Positions 43,260-51,779 of a stretch of DNA of 64,000 nt are shown here, in pieces. The position numbers and the translations under genes are program-made. The stretch covers positions 368,680-432,679 of the forward strand of contig NZ_JANIOF010000004.1 of the NCBI RefSeq assembly GCF_024733555.1, read 5' to 3'. This stretch comes from Paenibacillus sp. SC116 (GTDB lineage: Bacteria; Bacillota; Bacilli; Paenibacillales; Paenibacillaceae). Under the pieces are notes generated by a model that worked only from the letters and a program-made list of their open reading frames with translations, made no database searches and had not been told where the DNA came from. The first letter of the stretch is position 1. Each line of letters opens with the position of its first letter.

Positions 43260-43688
43260 ATGGAGAAATACACGCATCTTGGCGTATATGGAATACTTGT
43301 GAATGACAATAAAATTCTTCTAATAAAGAAATCGAGGGGACCTCATAAAGGTAAGTGGGATTTACCAGGCGGAAGAATAGAATTTGGCGAAGAACCATAT
43401 GATGCCCTCAAGAGAGAGTTTTATGAAGAAACCGGTGTAAGCGAAATCGAAGGGAAGATAAGAATAGCGACTTCTTATACAATTATTTACCCTTTAAAGG
43501 AGAATTATTTAGAAGAGCTACATCACATAGGAATCATTTATGATGTTAGACTTCTAAGTACCGATTTTCAATTAAAGACTAATGGAGACCAGCATGATTC
43601 TCTAGGGGCTGAGTGGATCAGTTTAGAAAAAATACATGATATTGAGATAACGCCATTTGTTAAAGAAGTTTTTAATAAAGATGTTTGA
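43260..43688 (+). CDS. NUDIX hydrolase
   Basis: The 142-residue protein contains an intact Nudix box, GGRIEFGEEPYDALKREFYEETG (residues 38-60, GX5EX7REX2EEXG form), in a beta-rich domain. It hydrolyses a nucleoside-diphosphate-linked compound, possibly an oxidised nucleotide or a sugar nucleotide. AGGTG precedes the ATG. Confidence 0.9.
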   Translation: MEKYTHLGVYGILVNDNKILLIKKSRGPHKGKWDLPGGRIEFGEEPYDALKREFYEETGVSEIEGKIRIATSYTIIYPLKENYLEELHHIGIIYDVRLLSTDFQLKTNGDQHDSLGAEWISLEKIHDIEITPFVKEVFNKDV

Positions 43689-43713
43689 AGGTTTGTTTGA
43701 AGAAGATGCAGCG

Positions 43714-43785
43714 TCGGATAACACCGTATTCAAGCTGGCGAGCCGCATTTAAGCCTTTCAGATTCGTAAATACAGAAACGCTATC
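43714..43785 (+). repeat. Cassette-boundary repeat with both arms (best attC-like copy)
   Basis: The left arm TCGGATAACACCGTATTCAA (43714-43733) is imperfectly complementary to the right arm ATTCGTAAATACAGAAACGC (43762-43781, continuing TATC). The right arm has extra unpaired bases. CTG and CAG end the inner part. The 72-bp size, inverted arms and asymmetric bulge are like integron attC sites. Confidence 0.65.
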
Positions 43786-43830
43786 TTAAGAATGCGGAGC
43801 ACATATAATAACTAAGGAGAAGAATAAATT

Positions 43831-44004
43831 ATGGGAGCAACAGTGGGGGCATCGCTAGGGATTTTTTCAATTCTGCTATTTCTTTTTTACATAATAATAG
43901 CCGGTCTAAGTGTTTATTGTTTGATTTTGTTCATTAGGCTTGCGCACCGCGGAATCAGAGCATTAGATATTTATATTAATGAAAAATCCAATGGAAATTA
44001 CTAA
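43831..44004 (+). CDS. Small membrane protein
   Basis: The 57-residue frame starts MGATVGASLGIFSILLFLF and has two hydrophobic segments and a short polar tail (ALDIYINEKSNGNY). AAGGAG lies 11 bases before the ATG. It sits alone between two boundary repeats, exactly one gene per unit. The function is unknown. Confidence 0.62.
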   Translation: MGATVGASLGIFSILLFLFYIIIAGLSVYCLILFIRLAHRGIRALDIYINEKSNGNY

Positions 44005-44013
44005 ACACATTAA

Positions 44014-44080
44014 GTATTCACATCGTATAAACCAATTTTGTATCGAATAAAACGAAGAATTATTATGAATACAAGTCCCG
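44014..44080 (+). repeat. Degenerate cassette-boundary repeat
   Basis: GTATTCACATCG (44014-44025) and TTATGAATACAAGTCCCG (44063-44080) are inverted relative to each other and match the core of the arms seen at 43714 and 41814. Confidence 0.45.
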
Positions 44081-44260
44081 ACTAGGTACACAAATGTAGC
44101 TAAAAGTAGATTGGGTAGACTGAGCGAAATCGTCTAGGTCTTATCCCATAAGGGATTTTTAATATTAAAGACATCCAAACGTTCAACTTACATGTGTTTG
44201 TGAAGGGTTCTGATTGGCGGGGCAATTCAACTATTTGAAACATTCAGGAGGAGTAAGTAA

Positions 44261-44962
44261 ATGATATCCACAACAACGGCAAAAATTATAAATAGCTTAC
44301 CAGATAAATTAGTCACATACATATCTAAAAAAATTGTAGCTATGTACCTAAAAAAATATGCCAATATAAACATAGTAGGTAGTGAAAACTTAAAGGGAAT
44401 ACAAACACCAACTATTTTTATATGCAATCATCTAAGCAATTCTGATGGATTAGTTTTAGGCAAGGTTTTAAAAGAGATTGATCCAACTTTTGTAGCAGGT
44501 GAAAAACTGTCACATGATGCTGTTACGAGTATAGGAGTTAATGTAGTAAAGACGACAAATATAAAACCGAATACTGCCGATAAAGAGGGTCTCGAGAAAA
44601 TTATTAAGCTTGTTAAACAAGGGGAAAGCTTATTGATCTTCCCAGAAGGAACTAGAAGTAGAGCTGGTAGTTTGCTTGAAGCAAAGAAAGGAATCCTTCT
44701 TATAGCAAGAATGACAGGAGCACCTATTGTACCTATTGGATTGTATGGGACAGAAAAGTTGTTACCTATAAATAAAGAAGGAGAGATGAGGGCAGAAAAC
44801 TTTAATTATGCAGATGTTCATATTAACATTGGAAAGCAGTTTGATTTTCTCAAGAGAGCAAAAGAACAAGATAAAACGGAATATGAAGAATTTATTTTGA
44901 AGTATATGATGAATAAAATAGCAGAATTATTACCTGAGAGTTATAGAGGAGTATATAAATAA
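44261..44962 (+). CDS. PlsC-type 1-acylglycerol-3-phosphate acyltransferase
   Basis: The 233-residue protein has the acyltransferase HX4D motif in CNHLSNSDG (H57, D62) and FPEGTRSRAG (motif III), with IVPIGLYG further on. These define the PlsC/LPLAT family that transfers acyl groups to lysophosphatidic acid or related acceptors at the membrane. AGGAGGAG precedes the ATG. It is unlikely to be the housekeeping plsC, because it lies alone in an accessory array. Confidence 0.87.
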   Translation: MISTTTAKIINSLPDKLVTYISKKIVAMYLKKYANINIVGSENLKGIQTPTIFICNHLSNSDGLVLGKVLKEIDPTFVAGEKLSHDAVTSIGVNVVKTTNIKPNTADKEGLEKIIKLVKQGESLLIFPEGTRSRAGSLLEAKKGILLIARMTGAPIVPIGLYGTEKLLPINKEGEMRAENFNYADVHINIGKQFDFLKRAKEQDKTEYEEFILKYMMNKIAELLPESYRGVYK

Positions 44963-45026
44963 GTAAATCTAACTGCCACTGGACTAGGACGTGTAATGAA
45001 TGACAATTATTTTTTGGAGGGTTACG

Positions 45027-45188
45027 AATGGGAGAACGTCCATTCCGAATCTCCTTGTAAAACCGATAATTGATGTGATGGCGAAAATCAAGTCTTTCAG
45101 TGATTTAGAAGAGATCGTTGAAAGACAGCGAACAATACAATTCTGGCGGGGTAAAGTGATATGGATTCAGTCGCCGACGCTCTATTAA
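45027..45188 (+). pseudogene. Remnant of a GrpB-family gene
   Basis: The frame reads NGRTSIPNLLVKPIIDVMAK and then IKSFSDLEEIVE, which matches the GSTSVPGLAAKPIID core of GrpB-family nucleotidyltransferase-like proteins, before running into unrelated sequence. No start, ribosome-binding site or C-terminal half is present. An intact GrpB gene lies 740 bp downstream. Confidence 0.6.
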
Positions 45189-45254
45189 TCCACTTGGGCT
45201 CGTAGCTACAAGAGTTCCACTTAAATCTCATTGTATAAATAAGGAGCAAAATCT

Positions 45255-45896
45255 GTGAAAGATATTTCAGAACTTCTAGTCGAAGATAATGCTTGGATGA
45301 TGATTCAAGATTGGATTGGTGATTCACAAGCCAATATACGTATTCTTGAAAATACAGAAGTGGAAGGTAAGGAAGCGCTCTTTCATTTGCAAATTACGAA
45401 TAAATCTACTATGGGAGCCATTGCACTAGAGTGTGGTGGTTTTCTTATTGATCATGGTTGGTTGTACATACTTGGTTCAGGTCACCCTGAAATATTTGGT
45501 TCTCTCATTAATAACACTCATCAATCCCTCTTCGAAGAAGGATTCGTTGTGGCCTACGACGTAGTCGGTGGAATCTTTGCTATGAATACAGGCAAATTTG
45601 ATAATAATAATCGAAATATTTATTATTTTGCGCCGGATACTTTGGAATGGGAAGACACGGGTAAAGGATATACGGACTTTATTTATTGGGTGTTACAAGG
45701 TGATCTGAATAAATATTACGAATCATTTAGATGGAGTAACTGGATCGAAGATGTGAGTGTATTAACTAGAGATCAAGGCATATCCATCTATCCATATTTG
45801 TGGACTAAACAAGGCGAGGATGTTGAAAACAGTTATAAAAAAGCGATATCTATTAAAGAATTATGGGCAATACAAAGTCATTTTAGAAATGCATAA
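45255..45896 (+). CDS. DUF2625-family protein
   Basis: The 213-residue protein starts MKDISELLVEDNAWMMIQDW and includes GFLIDHGWLYILGSGHPEIFG and GGIFAMNTGKFDN, then YYFAPDTLEWEDTGKGYTDF. This matches the DUF2625 pattern, which has no established function. The GTG at 45255 has AAGGAG 9 bases upstream. Confidence 0.8.
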   Translation: MKDISELLVEDNAWMMIQDWIGDSQANIRILENTEVEGKEALFHLQITNKSTMGAIALECGGFLIDHGWLYILGSGHPEIFGSLINNTHQSLFEEGFVVAYDVVGGIFAMNTGKFDNNNRNIYYFAPDTLEWEDTGKGYTDFIYWVLQGDLNKYYESFRWSNWIEDVSVLTRDQGISIYPYLWTKQGEDVENSYKKAISIKELWAIQSHFRNA

Positions 45897-45930
45897 TAAA
45901 TCGAATCTAATAAGCTCAAGGTGAATGTCG

Positions 45931-46476
45931 ATGATAAATCAAAAACCAATAATGATTGAACAATACAATGAAGAATGGCCGATAGCATTTCATACTATAG
46001 AATCCATTTTATTAGACAGACTTAATGGATTAGCACTACGAATTGAACACGTTGGAAGTACATCGGTCCCCGGTCTTGCTGCCAAGCCAATCATTGATAT
46101 TGATGTAGTAATTGAATCTATGGAGCACCTGCCAAAGGTAATCAAAAAACTTGAAGAACTGGGATACATACATGAAGGTGATCTAGGTATTAGGGACAGG
46201 GAAGCATTCGCAAGAAAGGATGTTTATGTACCTTTCAGTATTGAAGGGAGTGTGAAGCACGAACATCATCTATATGTATGCAAAAGAGAAAGTGAAGAAC
46301 TCATAAGACATATCATGTTTCGAGACGCATTAAGAAAGTATCCCTCATTGGTATCTGAGTATACAAATTTGAAGCTCCAACTGTCCAATACATTTAGAAA
46401 CAATCGTAACGCCTATACGGAAGGAAAGACAGGGTTTATTACGAAGGTAATGAGGGAGTACAGAGATGTTTTGTAA
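45931..46476 (+). CDS. GrpB-family protein
   Basis: The 181-residue protein has the minimal nucleotidyltransferase-like core: RIEHVGSTSVPGLAAKPIID followed by IDVVIES, with later EHHLYVCKRES and FRDALRKYPSLVSEY. GrpB-like proteins resemble nucleotidyltransferases; some are fused to dephospho-CoA kinase. The ATG at 45931 has AAGGTGA 7 bases upstream. It follows the DUF2625 gene by 34 bp. Confidence 0.9.
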   Translation: MINQKPIMIEQYNEEWPIAFHTIESILLDRLNGLALRIEHVGSTSVPGLAAKPIIDIDVVIESMEHLPKVIKKLEELGYIHEGDLGIRDREAFARKDVYVPFSIEGSVKHEHHLYVCKRESEELIRHIMFRDALRKYPSLVSEYTNLKLQLSNTFRNNRNAYTEGKTGFITKVMREYRDVL

Positions 46477-46501
46477 TACTTTTAAAGTAGGTGGATTGAA
46501 G

Positions 46502-46585
46502 ATGTCTATACAAAAATTTATCAAAGACTATTTGCCGGACATTAAATTTGAGCCACCGATTTTCTTCTGGCTTGTAGATTACTAA
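46502..46585 (+). pseudogene. Short frame, possibly the 5' end of a lost gene
   Basis: An ATG after AGGTGG opens 27 codons (MSIQKFIKDYLPDIKFEPPI, then FFWLVDY) before a stop. The start signals look real but the product is very short, so it is likely a remnant. Confidence 0.3.
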
Positions 46586-46622
46586 GGCTATGTGAAATTC
46601 GTTTGAAGCGAAAGGAAAACGA

Positions 46623-46814
46623 ATGATAAATAAATACTCAAGATTATTGAAGTTAGAGAATTACGTAACTGGAGAACCAGTAGACTTTTATATGATCAAA
46701 GAAGGGAAAACCAACTATGATCACTCCTGTAGTATACCGATAACAGTAACTGAAAGAATTATATGTATTGGAAAAGGTTACGGACTAAAATACTCATCAT
46801 TAATAGATGTCTAA
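46623..46814 (+). CDS. Hypothetical protein, possibly truncated
   Basis: The 63-residue frame starts MINKYSRLLKLENYVTGEPV with GAAAGGAAA upstream. It has no recognised domain and ends soon after a beta-like segment (ERIICIGKG). A 3'-truncated gene is a reasonable alternative. Confidence 0.4.
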   Translation: MINKYSRLLKLENYVTGEPVDFYMIKEGKTNYDHSCSIPITVTERIICIGKGYGLKYSSLIDV

Positions 46815-46830
46815 TGAGGAATTAATTTTC

Positions 46831-46950
46831 ATGATTGAATTAGTAAATGATGAAGTATTAACCCACTACATAAATTCATTGTTAGAATTGATTAAAATCT
46901 GCCTAAATGATCCCAAAAAACAATCAGGTTTAGAGATTCTTGGGGCATAA
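46831..46950 (+). CDS. Hypothetical 39-residue protein
   Basis: An ATG with GAGGA 10 bases upstream opens MIELVNDEVLTHYINSLLEL, then IKICLNDPKKQSGLEILGA. It is a single amphipathic helical unit and may be a fragment of a longer gene. Confidence 0.35.
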   Translation: MIELVNDEVLTHYINSLLELIKICLNDPKKQSGLEILGA

Positions 46951-47101
46951 TTAAATTTTACATACGTATCGGGCTTGTTGCCTCTGCCATAGGAGCTGGC
47001 TTGTTGAAGTGATAGCAGTGGCCACATTATTCCCGGTACAAGTTCAACCGGGATGATGCGGATTAAAATAGTAGTTATCTAAGGGAGTAAACAATATCAT
47101 A

Positions 47102-47220
47102 ATAACACCGTATTCACGCATCGTGATTTCTCACCTAGGTCATATATGTGTATAATAATGGAAGTGGATGTGGAAGCAAAGCCCTGGTCTAAGATAAGTT
47201 CTATCGAAGCTAGGGCTTTT
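47102..47220 (+). repeat. Boundary left arm plus degenerate hairpin element, copy 3
   Basis: The left arm ATAACACCGTATTCACGCAT (47102-47121) is followed by TGTATAATAATGGAAGTGG (47149-47167) and the hairpin 47178-47219. In this hairpin AAAGCCCT pairs with AGGGCTTT and the AAGATAAGTTCTATC core is kept. The right arm is eroded. The CDS at 47248 follows at once. Confidence 0.55.
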
Positions 47221-47247
47221 GTGTATGTGGTTGAAAGGAGAGTTTCC

Positions 47248-47544
47248 TTGAACCTCGGCGATTATTTAGGGAAATACATAAAAGTTTATACCATAGATTC
47301 AGATTGGTTTATTTGTGAGCCACAATTGAAAGAAGCATGTCATCGAACAGATGAATCTAGAGTAACAATTGTTGTGAGGTCAAGTAAAGATAGTGCATAT
47401 AAAGTGGGCGAGTTCTATTTGAAGCACATTGATATAAAGAAAATTGAAGAATTAAATCTGAATATCCAAGATGGACTTAAACTAACTTTGAACTATGCTC
47501 CAGATATTAAGAATGCTTATTCTTCAAATGATGAACATTTTTAA
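47248..47544 (+). CDS. Hypothetical protein
   Basis: The 98-residue protein starts MNLGDYLGKYIKVYTIDSDW (TTG start with AAAGGAG 7 bases upstream). It has an alternating beta-strand pattern like a small OB or SH3-type barrel and an acidic tail. The family is not recognised. Confidence 0.55.
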   Translation: MNLGDYLGKYIKVYTIDSDWFICEPQLKEACHRTDESRVTIVVRSSKDSAYKVGEFYLKHIDIKKIEELNLNIQDGLKLTLNYAPDIKNAYSSNDEHF

Positions 47545-47577
47545 GTACGAAATTACATTAAGAATGGGGCGCTTATA

Positions 47578-47727
47578 ATGGATTTCGCAATTCTTTTTTT
47601 TCTATTTATTATTGTATTACTTTTGTTCGAGATTAACAGCAAACTACCGAATAGAAACTATGCAAAAGAAGCTAGGTTAAGAGAAGAAGAAAGTGAAGTT
47701 GGGAGGAACATTCATGATAGAACTTAA
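47578..47727 (+). CDS. Small single-pass membrane protein
   Basis: The 49-residue frame starts MDFAILFFLFIIVLLLFEIN, with one membrane helix followed by a charged tail (RLREEESEVGRN). Its end overlaps the GNAT start by 14 bases, which indicates translational coupling. The ribosome-binding site (GGGGCG) is weak. Confidence 0.5.
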   Translation: MDFAILFFLFIIVLLLFEINSKLPNRNYAKEARLREEESEVGRNIHDRT

Positions 47728-48151
47728 GGAAATAAATCGAAGCAATTTTTTTGAGGTTATAAAGTTAAGCGTAGCTGATGAACAAAAAGATTTTGTAGCG
47801 ACAAATTTGTTTTCGCTCGCACAGGCTAAGGCATTTCCAGAGTGCGTTTGCTTGGCTATCTATAACGATGACGTACTAGTCGGATTTACGATGTATTGTA
47901 TAGATGAAGAAGACCATGAATATTGGATTTATCGGTTAATGATAGATACGAAGTACCAGTTAAAGGGCTATGGGAAGGCCGCGATGGAGATGCTCATTGA
48001 AAGGATTAAAGAAGACAGACAACATCGGGTTATATACATAAGTTTTGAACCAGAGAATGATCGGGCTAAACAATTATATGAAAGATTAGGATTTGTAGAA
48101 GATGGCCGGGTTATAGAGGGGGAAGTCGTCTATAAACTGGAGTATGAATAA
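47714..48151 (+). CDS. GNAT acetyltransferase (spermidine/diamine acetyltransferase-like)
   Basis: The 145-residue protein starts MIELKEINRSNFFEVIKLSV. It has YWIYRLMIDTKYQLKGYGKAA as the acetyl-CoA region and SFEPENDRAKQLYERLGF. The combination WIYRLMID, GYGKAAME and PEN..A..LYE.LGF resembles SpeG/BltD-type diamine acetyltransferases. GGGAGG lies 7 bases before the ATG. The substrate is inferred only from similarity. Confidence 0.87.
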   Translation: MIELKEINRSNFFEVIKLSVADEQKDFVATNLFSLAQAKAFPECVCLAIYNDDVLVGFTMYCIDEEDHEYWIYRLMIDTKYQLKGYGKAAMEMLIERIKEDRQHRVIYISFEPENDRAKQLYERLGFVEDGRVIEGEVVYKLEYE

Positions 48152-48193
48152 GCGAATCATTAATGCAGCTAGCGTTTGTGAGGAGTCGATATC

Positions 48194-48691
48194 ATGGTGG
48201 AGTTTATTTTTGTTTTTAGCTGTGTACTTATTTTTCTATATCCGCTCCAAAAAGCAAGCCAAAATGTTAAATCTGGCTTACAGTCGGATAAGAAAGCCAC
48301 TCAATTAAAATTAAAACTTATGTTGTTTGCATTTATGTGTTTAATAGGTTTGTGGTACTTCTATTTCAGCTTCAATGAGGAACATGCTCAATTTTTAATA
48401 AATATAGCAATTGTACACCTTGGGCTACTTTCTTTTATATTTATCGTATGCATGTTAGGTTCTTGTTATTTGCTTTCTATAGTTGTCGTATGCTTGGCTA
48501 TCTTCTTCTCTTATCAGTATCATGTACTAATAAGTTCTATGCCTGTCAAGCCAGGGGGAGAGTCAGCATTTGCATGGGGTCTTGTATTCGCTGTACTTAT
48601 TACGCTGTTCGTAATCATTATTGGGATTATTATCGAGGAACTGTATAAATGGCTACGAACTAAATATAAACAGAAACCTGACGCGGCATGA
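48194..48691 (+). CDS. Multi-pass membrane protein of unknown function
   Basis: The 165-residue protein has about five hydrophobic segments, a polar loop at residues 18-38 (QKASQNVKSGLQSDKKATQ) and a basic tail. GAGGAG precedes the ATG. No motif indicates function. Confidence 0.65.
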   Translation: MVEFIFVFSCVLIFLYPLQKASQNVKSGLQSDKKATQLKLKLMLFAFMCLIGLWYFYFSFNEEHAQFLINIAIVHLGLLSFIFIVCMLGSCYLLSIVVVCLAIFFSYQYHVLISSMPVKPGGESAFAWGLVFAVLITLFVIIIGIIIEELYKWLRTKYKQKPDAA

Positions 48692-48847
48692 TTTTGAATG
48701 ATGGAGGACAAGGATTCTGGAGGTATTAGCGATTTCCTTTGAAGATAAGGCAATCCTACAAAATCTCATTCAATTGTATTGATATGCTTCGAGTGATTAT
48801 GATGGGCAGTTTCATCAAAACAATAGAGCCGAAGGAGATTGTCTCTT

Positions 48848-49951
48848 ATGGAATTATCATCCAAGGAACTATATTTGTCCCAAGAAAATCGATTAGCCCG
48901 CTATGCTGCGGTATCTAGTGATTTAACAAAGCTCAGTGATGAACAGCTTAGAAGTCAAGTGGAAAAGGCTAATGTTCTATCTACTGGAATTGGTGGTACT
49001 GCGGCCTTGCTGGAAGTAGATAATAACCCTATATTCGTAAAAATGGTGCGGCTTACGGAGTTAGAACGAAGCGCTGAACATGTGATGTCTACTCGAAACT
49101 TATTCGATCTTCCTCCTTGTTGCCACTATGGAATAGGCTCACCAGGTAGTGGGGCATGGCGAGAGGTCGCGGCCCATACGATGACCACGAACTGGGTTCT
49201 GGCAGGACAATGTGAGAGTTTTCCCTTGATGTATCACTGGCGGGTGTTAAAAAGTCCAGAATGGCGTGAGCCAATCTCTGATGAACTGAGCGATGTTCCG
49301 CAACTGATTGAGTTTTGGGGTTCTACAAAAATAGGAGAACGAGTTGAGTCACTAAAGGAATCCGGATACGATGTGGTACTGTTCTGTGAGTACGTTCCTT
49401 ACAATCTTCATAACTGGCTTAACGAACAGATTGATATTGGTGAACATGCAGTTTCTACAGCGTTGGCATTGGTGGATTCAGAACTGAAGTCAGCTGTCTC
49501 CTTTATGAATAAAAACGGATTACTACATTTTGATGTTCACTTTAAAAATATATTAACCGATGGACATCGTCTTTATATTTCAGACTTTGGTCTTGTAACT
49601 TCTTCTAGCTTTGAACTGTCAGAGGCCGAATTAACGTTTGTTGAATTGAACAAGAATCATGATGGATATTATGTGGTGACATGGTTAGTGAACTGGCTTG
49701 TAGTAGCGTTTACGGGGAAGCTTAATCGTTCTGAACGAATCGAATTCATACGCCGTTGTGCTGAAGGTACAGAAACCCTTGAAATGCTGGATTCAGCAGC
49801 AAAAATTATTATGCGGTACGCTCCAATAGCTGTCGTGATTAATGATTTCTACACAGATCTTATGTCGAATAACAGAAATACCCCGTTTCCAGTGGAGGAG
49901 ATTGAACGGGTTTGTATGGAAGCTGGATTGCAAGGATTTCTAGATGAATGA
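48848..49951 (+). CDS. Protein kinase-like (phosphotransferase) protein
   Basis: The 367-residue protein has kinase-fold features: an ATP-binding strand with IFVKMVRL (lysine), a catalytic loop LLHFDVHFKNIL (HFDVHFKN in place of HRDLKxxN) and the metal site ISDFGLVTS (DFG). Family relations to eukaryotic-like or aminoglycoside-type kinases are both possible. The ATG at 48848 has AAGGAG 10 bases upstream. A 22-codon membrane-peptide frame overlaps its stop codon. Confidence 0.78.
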   Translation: MELSSKELYLSQENRLARYAAVSSDLTKLSDEQLRSQVEKANVLSTGIGGTAALLEVDNNPIFVKMVRLTELERSAEHVMSTRNLFDLPPCCHYGIGSPGSGAWREVAAHTMTTNWVLAGQCESFPLMYHWRVLKSPEWREPISDELSDVPQLIEFWGSTKIGERVESLKESGYDVVLFCEYVPYNLHNWLNEQIDIGEHAVSTALALVDSELKSAVSFMNKNGLLHFDVHFKNILTDGHRLYISDFGLVTSSSFELSEAELTFVELNKNHDGYYVVTWLVNWLVVAFTGKLNRSERIEFIRRCAEGTETLEMLDSAAKIIMRYAPIAVVINDFYTDLMSNNRNTPFPVEEIERVCMEAGLQGFLDE

Positions 49952-50019
49952 TGTCATTTACAGCATTATTGCTAACTGGAGCAGTAGTAAGCATCGTAAT
50001 TGTTTTATTGTTGTCATAA
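49951..50019 (+). CDS. Possible 22-residue membrane peptide
   Basis: An ATG overlapping the kinase stop codon opens MSFTALLLTGAVVSIVIVLL, a single hydrophobic helix of 22 residues. The ribosome-binding site is weak, but translational coupling is possible. It might be a small membrane toxin or regulator, or chance. Confidence 0.3.
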   Translation: MSFTALLLTGAVVSIVIVLLLS

Positions 50020-50053
50020 CATATAAAAAATGAAATCTGAGGAGGATTATCTT

Positions 50054-50482
50054 ATGCCTGCCATTGAACATCTTCAAATCGTGAATGTTGCTCCATCGAA
50101 AGTTTATGAAGTTTTAACCACAGCAAAAGGCTTGTCAGAAGTATGGACGAACGAACTTACAGTTAAAGACGAGATCGGATTTATAAATGAGTTTCACTTT
50201 GGGAGTAATGATTTAACGAAGATGCAAGTGGTGGAGTTGGAGACGGATCGTAAAATCGTTTGGAAATGTGTAGATTCAGATCCTGAGTGGGTTGATACGT
50301 TTATTTCATTTGAAATCGTAGAAAAAAATAATAAGTCGCATATTACGCTAAAGCATACAGACTGGAGAGAAGTTACTTCCTTCTATCGATTCTGTAATTA
50401 TAACTGGGCTATGTTTCTTTATAGCTTGAAGACTTATTGTGAAGATGGAGTAGGGATGCCTTATCAGAAGCGCAAGTTCTAA
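50054..50482 (+). CDS. SRPBCC/AHSA1-domain protein
   Basis: The 142-residue protein starts MPAIEHLQIVNVAPSKVYEV and continues with LTTAKGLSEVWTNEL, the typical AHSA1 opening. Later segments are VVELETDRKIVWKCVDSDPEW and SHITLKHTDW. The ATG at 50054 has GAGGAGG 8 bases upstream. Such proteins often occur next to ArsR regulators or alone; no partner is seen here. Confidence 0.85.
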   Translation: MPAIEHLQIVNVAPSKVYEVLTTAKGLSEVWTNELTVKDEIGFINEFHFGSNDLTKMQVVELETDRKIVWKCVDSDPEWVDTFISFEIVEKNNKSHITLKHTDWREVTSFYRFCNYNWAMFLYSLKTYCEDGVGMPYQKRKF

Positions 50483-50554
50483 TTCATTATTGCAAATGAG
50501 GTGTAGCTGGTTACGAATAGTAAAATGAAGAATAAAAAGATAGAGGAATAAGGA

Positions 50555-50950
50555 ATGAATAATCTTTTGCCAAGAGACAAGCAGGATTTCGAAAGAGTAA
50601 ATAATTTAAAACTTACAGGAAAAAAAGAATTAATTGCTTTATTAGCTGGGTTGCTTGAATGGTTACAAGATATGAATTGGCCTATTTCTATAGAAGTATC
50701 AGAATTACTTGTACAGAAAACCCCCATAGAGACAATTCCATTCGTTAAAAATGTACTGAATAGCGACGATGACATTTGGAAAGCGAATTGTTTAAGATAC
50801 TTTGTAATGAAACTACCTTCAGAACTTCTCGAAATCGACAATCTTCATAAGGATCTTATCAGAATAGCAACTAGACCAACAATGGGCGAAGAGTTAGAAG
50901 AAGTACATCTAACTGCACTAGAAATCATAGAGGCACATCATATTCGTTAG
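50555..50950 (+). CDS. DUF5071-domain protein
   Basis: The 131-residue helical protein starts MNNLLPRDKQDFERVNNLKL and has LLAGLLEWLQDMNWPISIEV, the pattern of DUF5071, a HEAT-like family of unknown function. GAGGAA precedes the ATG. Confidence 0.8.
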   Translation: MNNLLPRDKQDFERVNNLKLTGKKELIALLAGLLEWLQDMNWPISIEVSELLVQKTPIETIPFVKNVLNSDDDIWKANCLRYFVMKLPSELLEIDNLHKDLIRIATRPTMGEELEEVHLTALEIIEAHHIR

Positions 50951-50980
50951 CGAAATCGAAATAGTTGAGAGGAAACATAT

Positions 50981-51592
50981 ATGTATATTCCTAGACACTT
51001 TTTAGTTGATGATCGTTCCTCACTATTTGAGTTTATCGAGAGCAATACCTTCGGCATTATTTTTTCTACTCATGATAATGTTCCGGTAGCCTCACATTTA
51101 CCATTTTTGCTAGATCGGGAACTTGGATGTCTAATAGGTCATTTTGCTAGACCAAATGAACAATGGAAAGAAATTCAAGGTCAAGAAGCTCTTATTGTTT
51201 TTTCTGGGCCGCATACGTATATTTCATCGTCATGGTATGAGACAAATATGTCCGTTCCAACATGGAACTATGTTGCTGTGCATGTTTACGGGAACATTGA
51301 ACTCATAGAAGATCAAACAGAGGTTCTTCAAACGCTTAAGACATTAGTCACGAAGTATGAGACAGTCGATAGCAAATATGAAATCAATGAAACAAATAAA
51401 GAGTTCATTGAGGGGTTGGTACGTGGAATCGTTCCCTTCAAATTAAACATTAGTAGAATGGAAGGGAAATGGAAATTAAGCCAAAACCATTCTGAAGAAC
51501 GGCAAAGGAACGTCATTGAACAGCTTGAACAATCTGAAAGTGAAGATGCACAAAAAATTGCTGAGTTAATGAGTAACAATTTAAGAAATTAA
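50981..51592 (+). CDS. PaiB-type FMN-binding protein
   Basis: The 203-residue protein starts MYIPRHFLVDDRSSLFEFIE and has PVASHLPFLLD, GHFARPNEQW, FSGPHTYISSSWY and PTWNYVAVHVYG, the hallmarks of PaiB/FMN-binding split-barrel proteins. In B. subtilis PaiB, with PaiA, is linked to control of sporulation and degradative-enzyme genes. There is no PaiA next to it here. GAGAGG precedes the ATG. Confidence 0.9.
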   Translation: MYIPRHFLVDDRSSLFEFIESNTFGIIFSTHDNVPVASHLPFLLDRELGCLIGHFARPNEQWKEIQGQEALIVFSGPHTYISSSWYETNMSVPTWNYVAVHVYGNIELIEDQTEVLQTLKTLVTKYETVDSKYEINETNKEFIEGLVRGIVPFKLNISRMEGKWKLSQNHSEERQRNVIEQLEQSESEDAQKIAELMSNNLRN

Positions 51593-51743
51593 AAATTTAA
51601 AGTGGTTATATGAAAGATATAAGAAGTACATTAAACAAGAAGATAATCTCCATAAATTTACTTTACTTTTTTATACTTATATTGTCCCAATATAAAAAAA
51701 AGTCGTGAATCGAAATGCAAAATGAATGTTTTTCAGCATCTAG

Positions 51744-51779
51744 AAGGGAGCCCGAGGGATTGATTCGTGGCTCCTTTTT
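51744..51779 (+). terminator. Terminator downstream of the PaiB-type gene
   Basis: AAGGGAGCC pairs with GGCTCCTTTT around a 17-base loop, followed by a T-run. Confidence 0.75.
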
